Assembly (NCBI GenBank): GCA_029863105.1
Contig: JAOTWC010000005.1
Span: 1 to 20,895, forward strand
Length of the DNA: 20,895 bases
Direction: 5' to 3'
DNA from: Gemmatimonadota bacterium
GTDB lineage: Bacteria > Gemmatimonadota > Gemmatimonadetes > Palauibacterales > Palauibacteraceae
The notes under the pieces are model-generated. The model was not told where the DNA came from and did not search any database. It saw only the letters and a list, made by a program, of their open reading frames with translations. Below, piece after piece: positions 13,947-20,895 of this stretch (the stretch's first letter is position 1; each line of letters opens with the position of its first letter). A program made the position numbers and the translations under genes.

Positions 13947-16900
13947 TCAGCCGCGTGTCAGGTGTACGCGGTCGCCTCCGACCAGAGTCCGCAGGTCGGC
14001 GAGCAGCCGCGCGCTCGGCTCAACCCGCAGGCGCGACTTCAGCACGGGCGGTTCCGTGTCGGTCGAACCGTTGCCGCCGTTGCCGCCCGCCGGCCGCCAG
14101 CGCAACAGCACCACTCCCGGCCCTGGCGCTGCCTCCAGGGCCTTCCGGACGCGCGCGAACTCTCCATCCGGCACGTGCTCGCCCTGCGTAAGCTCGATGC
14201 ACACGCCGATCTGTCCGCTCGCTCCCAGGTCCTTCAAGCGCAACACCGAATCCACAAAAATGGGGGGATCCTCTTCGTCTCGCGAATTTCCCGACACGGT
14301 TCCCTCGATGAGCACCGGCAGATCCTCGGCGAACAGGTCGCGCGTCGTGGCCCACACATCACCGAAAACGAGGGCGTCCGCCGTGCCGTGGTAATCCTCG
14401 AGCGTGAGCCGACACCATTCCTTGCCGGTCTTCCGGGACACGCGCACATCCATGCTCGTCACGACAGATGCGAGCTGGACCTTGCGGTCCCGCAGCCGGC
14501 CGAGGCTGCCCGTGTTGGCCTCCATCGCCAGCAACTCGACGAGGTCCCGGTGGCGGTCCAGCGGATGGCCCGAGATGTAGAAACCGAGCACCGCCTTCTC
14601 TTCCTTCAACCGTTCCTGCTCCGTCCACGGCGCCACGACCGGCAACCGCGGAGTCGGCCGCGGCACGTCCGCCACGGCGCCGAACAACGATTCCTGGCCC
14701 GTCTCCAGCTCCCGCTGCCGGGCTCCAGCCTCCGACAGAGCCGTCTCGAGTCCGGCGCACAGCGCAGCCCGCTCCCCGAACGTGTCCAGTGCGCCGGCGG
14801 CGATCATGCACTCCAGGACGCGCTTGTTGTTCAGCCGCAGGTCGATGCGCTGGCAAAAGTCGAACATCGAAGTGAAAGGTCCGTCGCGGCGCGCATCCAG
14901 GATCGAGCGAATAGCGGAAGCTCCCACGCCCTTGATGGCGCCGAGGCCGAACCGGACCTGCTTGTCGCTGACCACCGTAAACTTGTACCCCGACTCCGTG
15001 ACGCTCGGCGGGAGAATCTCGATACCCATCGAACGCGCGGCGGCGATATAAGACACGACCTTGTCCGTGTTGTCGATGATCGACGACAGCAGGGCCGCCA
15101 TGAACTCGGCGGGGAAGTGCGCCTTCAGCCAGGCCGTCTGGTAGGAGATGACGCCGTAGGCTACCGAATGCGCCTTGTTGAATCCGTACCGACCGAACGT
15201 CCGGATGAGCTCCGCGATCTCCGTCGCCTTCACCGAAGTCAGGCCGCGCGCCACCGCGCGTGACTTGAAATCACTCAGGACCTTGTTCGTGAGTTCCGCA
15301 TCCTTCTTGCCCACCGCCTTCCGGAGTACATCCGCCTCGGCGAGGGTGAAACCGGCCAGAAGGTTGGCCACCCGCATCACCTGCTCCTGGTAGGTGATGA
15401 TGCCGTACGTCGGCTCGAGCAGTTCGGCCAGCTCCTCGGTCGGGTAGGTCACCGGTTCAAAGCCGCGCTTGCGGCGGATGTAGACGTCGGTCATCCCGGC
15501 GTCGAGTGGTCCGGGACGGATGAGCGCGCTGACCGCTACGAGGTCGGAGAACCTGTCGCACCGCATGGCCCGCAGCTTATCGGTGGCGAGAGGAGATTCG
15601 AACTGGAATACGCCGCTGGTTCCGCCGGCTGCGAGCATCTCGTACACCGCCGGATCCTCGTGTCCGATCGCGCGCCAGTCGACGTCGACCTCGTGACGTT
15701 CCGCAATCATCTGCATCGCGTCATGAATGACCGTGAGCGTGCGCAGGCCGAGGAAGTCGATCTTCAACATCCCCGCTTTTTCCAGCGCGATCATGTCGAA
15801 CTGGGTGATGACGGAATCGTCACCGTTTCGCGTATCCCGACAAACCGGCACGAACTCTTCGAGGGGTCCGGGTGCGATGACCACGCCGGCTGCGTGAACC
15901 GAGGTGTGCCGCTTCAGGCCCTCGATGCGGGCCGTTTCGTCCAACAGCTGGCGGATGCGCGGATCCTTCCGGTGGAGGTCGGCCAGTTCCTGGACCTTGT
16001 TGATCGCCTCTTCCGCGGTCAGCGAGTATCCGGGGCTGTTGGGTATCAGCTTGGCGAGCCGGTCGGTCTCCTGGGGCGTGAAGCCCTGCACACGCCCCAC
16101 GTCACGGATGGCGGCGCGTGCGAGCATCGTTCCGAACGTGATGATCTGTCCAACGGAGTCCGCACCGTATTTTTCGCGCACGTACTCGATGACCCGGCCG
16201 CGTCCCTCGTAACAGAAATCGATGTCGATGTCGGGCATCGACACTCGATCGGGGTTGAGAAACCGCTCGAACAGCAGGTCGAATTCGAGCGGGTCCACGT
16301 CGGTGATCCGCAGGCAGTAGCAGATGATCGAACTGGCTGCCGAGCCTCGACCCGGCCCGACCGGGATGTCCATCTCCCGGGCGGCGCGAATGACATCCCA
16401 CACGATGAGGAGGTATCCCGCGTACCCCGTTTGTTCAATCACGCCCAGTTCGTACTCGAGCCGCTCGCGTACGTCGTCGGGCAAAGGGTCGCCGTAGCGT
16501 TCGCGCGCGCCCGACTCGGTCAATCCGCGGAGATAGGCACTGTCCGATGAGTGCTCTTCGGGCAGTGGGAAATTCGGCAGGTGGTACTTCTGCTCGAACT
16601 GGACGTCGCACAGATCCGCCACGCGAAGGGTGTTTTCCAGCAGGTCTGACCGGTTGGGAAACAGTTCGGCCATCTCGGCGGCGGACTTGAAGTAGCTTTC
16701 CTGGCCGAAGAACGAGAGCCGGTCCGGGTCGTCCTTGAACGTGCCCGTGCCGATGCACAGCAGGGTGTCGTGCGCGTCGGCGTCCTCCCGCCGCATGTAG
16801 TGCGCGTCGTTGGTCAGCACGACGGGGAGACCGAGCTCGTCAGCCAGTTGGAAGACGCCCTCGTTCACCTTGTGTTGATCGGCGATTCCGTGATCCTGCA

Positions 16901-17423
16901 CTTCGAGGAAGTAGCGGCCGGGAAACGTCCGCGCATACCACTCCGCCGTTTCCTTCGCTTCGTCGTACCGGTCTCGCAGCAGCGATCGCGAGATCTCGCT
17001 GGCCAGGCACGCGCTGGTGATCACGAGTCCGTCGGACAGTTCCGCCAGCAACGAACGATCGATGCGCGGCTTCCGATAGAACCCCTCCGTGAAGCCCCGC
17101 GAACACAGCCGGACCAGGTTGTGATAGCCGGCGCGGTTCGCCGCCAGGACCACAAGGTGTGTGTAGTCGGCCGGAGCGTCCGGCGGCCGTTCCTTGCGGC
17201 GCCTGTCCCCGTACGACACGTAGGCCTCGAAACCCAGCAGCGGCTTCAGGCCCAGTTTCCGGGCCTTTTCCTGAAATTCCCACGCACCATGCAGATTTCC
17301 GTGGTCTGTGATCGCGAGCGCCTGCATATCCAACTCGACGGCCCGGTCGAGCAGCGCATCGATCCGGTTGGCTCCGTCGAGGAGCGAATACTCGCTGTGG
17401 CAATGAAGGTGAACGAAGGACAT
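13947..17423 (-). CDS. dnaE: DNA polymerase III subunit alpha
   Basis: The replicative polymerase subunit, DnaE1 type, 1158 residues (E. coli 1160). The N-terminal PHP domain has HLHCHSEYSLLDG (5-17), ITDHGNLHG (38-46), GFEAYVS with Glu66, and a later NDAHYMRREDADAHD. These keep the metal-ligand positions that E. coli has lost. The polymerase catalytic aspartates are Asp398 and Asp400 in PDIDIDF and Asp556 in LKIDFLGLRTL. GRYGFNKAHSVAYGVISYQTAWLKAHFP marks the fingers. A helix-hairpin-helix region and an OB fold (VTSMDVRVSRKTGKEWCRLTLEDYHG and on) follow. No DEDD exonuclease insert, so it is not PolC. The start at 17423 (MSFVHLHCH) fits the family; an upstream frame to 17525 would run into the preceding gene. 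It begins 8 nt after the DUF4837 stop. Confidence 0.98.
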   Translation of the reverse strand: MSFVHLHCHSEYSLLDGANRIDALLDRAVELDMQALAITDHGNLHGAWEFQEKARKLGLKPLLGFEAYVSYGDRRRKERPPDAPADYTHLVVLAANRAGYHNLVRLCSRGFTEGFYRKPRIDRSLLAELSDGLVITSACLASEISRSLLRDRYDEAKETAEWYARTFPGRYFLEVQDHGIADQHKVNEGVFQLADELGLPVVLTNDAHYMRREDADAHDTLLCIGTGTFKDDPDRLSFFGQESYFKSAAEMAELFPNRSDLLENTLRVADLCDVQFEQKYHLPNFPLPEEHSSDSAYLRGLTESGARERYGDPLPDDVRERLEYELGVIEQTGYAGYLLIVWDVIRAAREMDIPVGPGRGSAASSIICYCLRITDVDPLEFDLLFERFLNPDRVSMPDIDIDFCYEGRGRVIEYVREKYGADSVGQIITFGTMLARAAIRDVGRVQGFTPQETDRLAKLIPNSPGYSLTAEEAINKVQELADLHRKDPRIRQLLDETARIEGLKRHTSVHAAGVVIAPGPLEEFVPVCRDTRNGDDSVITQFDMIALEKAGMLKIDFLGLRTLTVIHDAMQMIAERHEVDVDWRAIGHEDPAVYEMLAAGGTSGVFQFESPLATDKLRAMRCDRFSDLVAVSALIRPGPLDAGMTDVYIRRKRGFEPVTYPTEELAELLEPTYGIITYQEQVMRVANLLAGFTLAEADVLRKAVGKKDAELTNKVLSDFKSRAVARGLTSVKATEIAELIRTFGRYGFNKAHSVAYGVISYQTAWLKAHFPAEFMAALLSSIIDNTDKVVSYIAAARSMGIEILPPSVTESGYKFTVVSDKQVRFGLGAIKGVGASAIRSILDARRDGPFTSMFDFCQRIDLRLNNKRVLECMIAAGALDTFGERAALCAGLETALSEAGARQRELETGQESLFGAVADVPRPTPRLPVVAPWTEQERLKEEKAVLGFYISGHPLDRHRDLVELLAMEANTGSLGRLRDRKVQLASVVTSMDVRVSRKTGKEWCRLTLEDYHGTADALVFGDVWATTRDLFAEDLPVLIEGTVSGNSRDEEDPPIFVDSVLRLKDLGASGQIGVCIELTQGEHVPDGEFARVRKALEAAPGPGVVLLRWRPAGGNGGNGSTDTEPPVLKSRLRVEPSARLLADLRTLVGGDRVHLTRG

Positions 17424-17431
17424 GGGTGCGG

Positions 17432-18481
17432 TCAGCTGGACGTGCAGCGGAAGGAATCCAGGATCTCTTCCAGCTGCATCAGGAACTCGTACTTGCTCGC
17501 GCGCGGATTTGGCGAGTACAGCCATGCGTCGAAGAACCAGGTTGCGTCCGGGCAGCGGACGGCGCGTGCGAGGAACGGGCCGCCGGCCGGGAAAGTTCCT
17601 TCGTCCTGCCAGATGCCGCGCACCTCGATCGCTTCAGCGCCGCCGAGGTCAAAGATTCGCGGTTCGACGGGCGACCGGTCGAAGCTCTGCGGCACGTTGT
17701 AGACGACGCCATCGATCCCCTCCCGCCACGCGAACACCGCCTCGGGGCCGAGGGGCGCGGCGTCGGCGGAGTCGGTCGCCACGCGCTCAATCAGAATCGA
17801 CCGAATTCTCTCACTCGGTCGCGGATTGTCGTTGCGCAGGCGGATGAATCCGTCCTCACCCACGCGTCCGTGGTAGATCTGGGGGGCTCGCAACCGGACG
17901 CCGAATTGCACGGCGAGCGTCTGCGCCAGCAGCGTATCCTCGCCGCTCGCAAACATCCGCCCCAACGCGTAGTCGCGGTACTGCGAATCGAGCCGGGCGG
18001 CGAGCCCCGGCAGGGCGGCGCGCCACGATGCGGCCTCGTTGCCGGCCTCCAGCACGATCGCCGTAGCCAACTGGCCGCGGGCCCACACGTCGCTCGCCTG
18101 CAGGACATCGCCCGCCGCCGGGGCCGAATCTGCCGCGGCGGCGATCGCCTCGATCAACGGGTCCCCCGGCAGGCCGAATACCAGCACCTGTTTCCACAGC
18201 AACAGCTCATCCAGCTCCGAGCCCCCGGGATCCACGTGTGTCACGTTGAACTTCTTCTCTTCCCGAATCGTGAATACGGTCGGTTCGAGCCGCGCGTAGG
18301 TCTCCGCTTCGACTTGCTGCCACAGGGTTTCGTCGCTGACGACGATCAGCGAATTCGTTTCGCCGAACGCAGGGGGTTTGTCGCAAGCCGCCAGCAGGAG
18401 GAGAGCAACGGGCAACAGGCGGGTCGCGATCTGGCCGGCCTGCCGGGTGGGCGCGGGATGGAGCCGGTGCACACGTGTCAT
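17432..18481 (-). CDS. DUF4837-like lipoprotein
   Basis: A 349-residue exported protein with a basic start, a hydrophobic stretch (~22-32) and lipobox LLAAC, so Cys33 is the likely lipidation site. The body reads SLIVVSDETLWQQVEAET near the start. Near the end it has EVRGIWQDEGTFPAGGPFLARAV, then FFDAWLYSPNPRASKYEFLMQLEEILDSF. This is the pattern of DUF4837, lipoproteins of unknown function known mainly from Bacteroidota and relatives. The family call is from memory of its pattern, not from a search. It heads the dnaE-accA-ricT-metG run, with dnaE 8 nt downstream, and diverges from typA. The ATG at 18481 has AGG a few bases upstream. An envelope lipoprotein in front of the replicative polymerase has no obvious functional logic. 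Confidence 0.75.
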   Translation of the reverse strand: MTRVHRLHPAPTRQAGQIATRLLPVALLLLAACDKPPAFGETNSLIVVSDETLWQQVEAETYARLEPTVFTIREEKKFNVTHVDPGGSELDELLLWKQVLVFGLPGDPLIEAIAAAADSAPAAGDVLQASDVWARGQLATAIVLEAGNEAASWRAALPGLAARLDSQYRDYALGRMFASGEDTLLAQTLAVQFGVRLRAPQIYHGRVGEDGFIRLRNDNPRPSERIRSILIERVATDSADAAPLGPEAVFAWREGIDGVVYNVPQSFDRSPVEPRIFDLGGAEAIEVRGIWQDEGTFPAGGPFLARAVRCPDATWFFDAWLYSPNPRASKYEFLMQLEEILDSFRCTSS

Positions 18482-18518
18482 GACCTCATACTAGGTCGGC
18501 CCGCGGCCCGTGTCCAAC

Positions 18519-18537
18519 GTCGACTCGAGGAGTCGAC
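18519..18537. promoter_or_regulatory. Perfect 19-nt palindrome in the divergent DUF4837/typA region
   Basis: GTCGACTC, a 3-nt centre GAG, then GAGTCGAC: a perfect 8-bp inverted repeat 38 nt upstream of the DUF4837 ATG and 165 nt upstream of the typA start. Its position between two outward-facing genes suits a transcription-factor operator or a leader hairpin. A TATTTT stretch follows on the plus strand, six bases after the repeat, so a terminator for readthrough cannot be ruled out. Which factor, if any, binds it cannot be told. Confidence 0.45.
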
Positions 18538-18689
18538 ACGAGGTATTTTCGGCTGCGGATCGCGTCGCGGTACCCGAGAATGGCCCTAAAAATCAACACA
18601 TCGGCGATTCGGGGGTTGACGTCACGGCTCGGGACGACACCTTCGGCGGGCGCCGGGAGACGGAGCCCGGGCACTCGAACACTGAACCT

Positions 18690-18694
18690 GGGGA
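18690..18694 (+). promoter_or_regulatory. Ribosome binding site deciding the typA start
   Basis: GGGGA eight bases before the TTG at 18703. It supports a TypA protein beginning MQPEHIRNIAII, the normal family N terminus, over an in-frame ATG at 18580. Confidence 0.6.
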
Positions 18695-18702
18695 ACCCCC
18701 GC

Positions 18703-20553
18703 TTGCAGCCCGAACACATCCGCAACATCGCGATCATCGCGCACGTCGATCACGGAAAGACCACACTCGTCGACCAGATGCTCCGTCAGACCGGGACATT
18801 CCGGGTCGGTCAGCGCGTCGAGGAGCGCGTGATGGATTCCAACCCGATCGAACGGGAGCGGGGGATCACGATCTTCTCCAAGAATGCAGCCGTGCGATGG
18901 ACGACCCCTGCCGGCCAGGCGGTGAAGATCAACATCGTCGATACGCCCGGCCACGCAGACTTCGGGGGTGAGGTCGAGCGCATCCTCAGGATGGTGAATG
19001 GCGTCCTGCTGCTCGTCGACGCATTCGAGGGACCGATGCCCCAGACGCGGTTCGTCACCCGGAAAGCCCTCGCCCTCGGCCTGCAGCCGATCATCATCAT
19101 CAACAAGGTGGATCGCCCCGACTGCGAGCCGCTGCGTGTTCACGACGAGGTGCTCGAGCTGCTGCTGGAACTGGAAGCTCACGACCATCAGCTCGATGCG
19201 CCTTTCCTGTATGCCTCGGCCAGGGACGGCTGGGCCGCTCGCGAACCCGACGACCGGCCCGGCGATCTGTCCGCCCTGTTCGAGACGGTTGTCGAGACGG
19301 TTCCAGCGCCTGCGGGGGATCCCGACGCACCGTTCCAGTTTCTGGTCTCAACGGTGGACTACTCACCCTATCTGGGTCGGCTGGGCATCGGTCGCGTGGA
19401 ACGTGGACGCCTGGCGGCCGGCGACCTGGTCGCAGCCTGGCCGCTCGATCGGGACGCGCCGCTTCCCCCCGTGAAGGTGCCGACCCTGTTCGCATTCGAG
19501 GCACTGGGCCGATCGGAGATCTCCGAAGCGGTGGCGGGCGAAATCATCGCGATCGCCGGGGTAGACGGCGCCGAGATCGGCGCCACGGTGTGTGACCCGG
19601 CAGCTCCCGCCCGGTTGGCCGGGATCGCCGTCGAGCCGCCCACGCTGTCGGTGGAATTTCAGCCGAACACGTCCCCGTTCTCGGGCCGGTCGGGGCAGTT
19701 CGTCACGTCCCGGCAGATCCGAGACCGTCTCGTGCGGGAGACACTGTCCAATGTCGCGCTGCGCGTCGAGGAGACCGGCGATCCGAACCGCCTGAGGGTC
19801 TCCGGCCGGGGTGAACTCCACCTGACGATCCTCATGGAGCAGATGCGCCGGGAAGGGTACGAGTTCGCCGTGGGCCGACCCAAGGTCATCACGCGACAGG
19901 GGGAGTCCGGCGATGTGGAGGAGCCGTTCGAGGAAGTCGTCGCCGACGTTCCCGAGGCGATGACCGGTGTGGTGATTCAGCACCTGGGCGAGCGCCGGGG
20001 CGAGATGCTCGATATGCACCGGGCGGAAGGGGGGCTGACCAGACTGCGGTTCCTCGTTCCGACGAGGGCGCTCACCGGCTACCGCAACGAGTTCCTCACC
20101 GACACCCGGGGCGAGGGCACGCTGCACCGACAGTTCTCGCACTACGCGCCCTGGGCCGGGGAGATCGAAGGACGAAAGGCCGGCGCGCTCGTATCGATGG
20201 TCGAGGGCGTGGCGACCGGATTCTCGCTGTTCAATCTCCAGGAACGGGGCCGGCTGTTCGTCCGGCCCGTGGAGGCCGTGTACGACGGGATGATCGTCGG
20301 AGAGCACGCGCGGGAGAACGATCTCGAAGTCAACGTGACCAAGGGAAAGAAACTCACGAACATCCGGGCCGCGGGGGCCGACGATGCGATTCAGCTGGAA
20401 CCGCCCCGAGAAATCACTCTCGAGTTCGCCCTCGAGTTCATCGCCGAGGACGAGCTGGTCGAGATTACGCCTGATGCGATTCGCCTGCGAAAACGCGCTC
20501 TGAAGGCCTACGAGAGAAAACGGGACCGCCGGGCGATCGACGCGCCCGGTTAG
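18703..20553 (+). CDS. typA: Ribosome-associated translational GTPase TypA/BipA
   Basis: A translation-factor GTPase that binds 70S/50S ribosomes and helps large-subunit assembly, especially under cold or other stress. From the TTG at 18703 the protein is 616 residues (E. coli BipA 607). GTPase motifs: G1 AHVDHGKTT (13-21), G2 RGITI (53-57), G3 DTPGH with catalytic His84 (80-84), G4 NKVD (134-137) and G5 near YASARDG. Domain II, the EF-G-like domains III and V (GRGELHLTILMEQMRREGYEF) and the BipA-specific C-terminal domain (GEHARENDLEVNVTKGKKLTNIRAAG) follow. An ATG at 18580 would add 41 residues, but these are low-complexity, use codons rare in the rest of the gene (cta, aca, tca, aga) and have no family counterpart. 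It is divergent from the DUF4837-dnaE run. Confidence 0.96.
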   Translation: MQPEHIRNIAIIAHVDHGKTTLVDQMLRQTGTFRVGQRVEERVMDSNPIERERGITIFSKNAAVRWTTPAGQAVKINIVDTPGHADFGGEVERILRMVNGVLLLVDAFEGPMPQTRFVTRKALALGLQPIIIINKVDRPDCEPLRVHDEVLELLLELEAHDHQLDAPFLYASARDGWAAREPDDRPGDLSALFETVVETVPAPAGDPDAPFQFLVSTVDYSPYLGRLGIGRVERGRLAAGDLVAAWPLDRDAPLPPVKVPTLFAFEALGRSEISEAVAGEIIAIAGVDGAEIGATVCDPAAPARLAGIAVEPPTLSVEFQPNTSPFSGRSGQFVTSRQIRDRLVRETLSNVALRVEETGDPNRLRVSGRGELHLTILMEQMRREGYEFAVGRPKVITRQGESGDVEEPFEEVVADVPEAMTGVVIQHLGERRGEMLDMHRAEGGLTRLRFLVPTRALTGYRNEFLTDTRGEGTLHRQFSHYAPWAGEIEGRKAGALVSMVEGVATGFSLFNLQERGRLFVRPVEAVYDGMIVGEHARENDLEVNVTKGKKLTNIRAAGADDAIQLEPPREITLEFALEFIAEDELVEITPDAIRLRKRALKAYERKRDRRAIDAPG

Positions 20554-20570
20554 GCCCGGGCCCGCACTAC

Positions 20571-20599
20571 TTGACACGTGCTCCGATTGGACATAAAAA
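20571..20599 (+). promoter_or_regulatory. Sigma70-like promoter for the acidic miniprotein
   Basis: A perfect -35 box TTGACA (20571-20576), an ideal 17-bp spacer and a -10 box TAAAAA (20594-20599; four of six consensus positions) lie just after the typA stop. The downstream 20600-20615 is also AT-richer than its surroundings. It is the best-formed promoter I see in the window and points at the gene starting at 20687. Confidence 0.6.
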
Positions 20600-20621
20600 G
20601 CCAAATACCTGGTCGCATTGT

Positions 20622-20642
20622 GGCGTCGGATCGTCGGACGCC
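20622..20642 (+). repeat. 6-bp inverted repeat in the 5' leader of the acidic miniprotein gene
   Basis: GGCGTC (20622-20627) and GACGCC (20637-20642) pair around a 9-nt loop, between the predicted transcription start (~20606) and the ribosome site. A short stem like this can occur by chance in GC-rich DNA. Confidence 0.3.
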
Positions 20643-20673
20643 GGCGGCGAACCCTGGCAGCGGATACCGCGAC

Positions 20674-20680
20674 AAAGGAG
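20674..20680 (+). promoter_or_regulatory. Strong ribosome binding site of the acidic miniprotein gene
   Basis: AAAGGAG six bases before the ATG at 20687. It is among the closest matches to the Shine-Dalgarno consensus in the window and fixes the start, ruling out an upstream TTG at 20618 whose extra residues would be strongly basic. Confidence 0.75.
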
Positions 20681-20686
20681 TCGGCG

Positions 20687-20884
20687 ATGCTGTTCGAGAC
20701 GGAGTTGGTTGGTATCGAAGAGGAGGAGTTCCCCGCGGGCGTCATCGTCGCTGAGACGCAGTGGGAAGACGAAGAGGATGATTGGGATCTCGACGGCGAC
20801 GATGATCTCGACGAGATCGAAGAATTGGGCGATTTGGGCTGGGAAGATTCAGACGACGACGAGGGCGACGACGACGAATGGTAG
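20687..20884 (+). CDS. Highly acidic 65-residue protein of unknown function
   Basis: Begins MLFETELVGIEEEEFPAGVI and ends in a tail of Asp/Glu clusters with DDDEW as the last residues. By my count 33 of 65 residues are Asp or Glu, and there is no Lys, Arg, His or Cys, so the predicted pI is extremely low. The first ~24 residues are mixed hydrophobic/acidic and might fold or bind a partner; the rest is probably disordered. Four Trp residues (WEDEED, DWDL, GWED, final W) are many for such a small acidic protein. It has its own promoter and a strong ribosome site, which supports real, possibly high expression. It sits 133 nt after typA. Possible roles include a DNA mimic, a basic-protein chaperone or a metal-binding peptide, but none is shown by sequence. 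I do not recognise the family. Confidence 0.72.
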   Translation: MLFETELVGIEEEEFPAGVIVAETQWEDEEDDWDLDGDDDLDEIEELGDLGWEDSDDDEGDDDEW

Positions 20885-20895
20885 GCTGACCCGGG

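Noticed and set aside
18616..18644. TTGACG as a -35 box for typA
   Set aside because: No acceptable -10 box 16-19 bases downstream.
20529..20549. 7-bp GC stem CCGGGCG/CGCCCGG at the 3' end of typA
   Set aside because: Lies inside the coding sequence and has no T run after it; not a convincing terminator.
1..20895. Search for tRNA, rRNA, CRISPR repeats, insertion sequences and attachment sites
   Set aside because: No cloverleaf with a GGTTCGA-type arm outside coding sequence, no spaced direct repeats, no transposase or integrase frame and no terminal repeats were seen by eye.

Overview
This GC-rich, gene-dense 20.9 kb window carries ordinary bacterial chromosomal genes: DNA replication, fatty-acid synthesis and breakdown, glycogen synthesis, translation and envelope functions. 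I see no phage, transposon, CRISPR, tRNA or rRNA. A DUF4837-type lipoprotein, the dnaE-accA-ricT-metG gene order, an actinobacterial-style GlgC and several lipoprotein/M23 envelope genes suggest the Fibrobacteres-Chlorobi-Bacteroidetes (FCB) side of the tree, most likely Gemmatimonadota. That placement is inference from gene families, not a phylogeny.

Left part (1-5280): a GNAT acetyltransferase on the minus strand diverges from a membrane-bound GGDEF diguanylate cyclase. The cyclase converges on a small M50-type membrane protease, which diverges from a two-gene glycogen operon, glgA-glgC (ADP-glucose synthesis and polymerisation).

Middle part (5294-10317, all minus strand): read in transcription order, an M23 cell-wall peptidase ends at a good intrinsic terminator. 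Then come a coiled-coil lipoprotein, a fused enoyl-CoA hydratase/3-hydroxyacyl-CoA dehydrogenase (FadJ/FadB type), and a DUF402 protein with a C-terminal five-helix membrane domain. A strong 10-bp inverted repeat separates the lipoprotein gene from the beta-oxidation gene.

Right part (10501-18481, minus strand): one compact run, DUF4837 lipoprotein -> dnaE -> accA -> ricT -> metG, with gaps of 8 and 33 nt, an 8-nt overlap, and 28 nt. It is probably a single operon linking the replicative polymerase, malonyl-CoA supply, an RNA-maturation factor and methionyl-tRNA charging. A divergent region with a perfect 19-nt palindrome separates it from typA/bipA on the plus strand. Downstream of typA, a well-formed sigma70-like promoter drives a 65-residue protein that is half Asp/Glu and has no Lys, Arg or His.

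The least explained items are the acidic miniprotein, the DUF402-membrane fusion, the coiled-coil lipoprotein, a His/Cys-rich insertion in RicT and several inverted repeats in leaders and between genes. No stretch longer than 300 bases lacks a gene. I found no convincing new multi-gene system.
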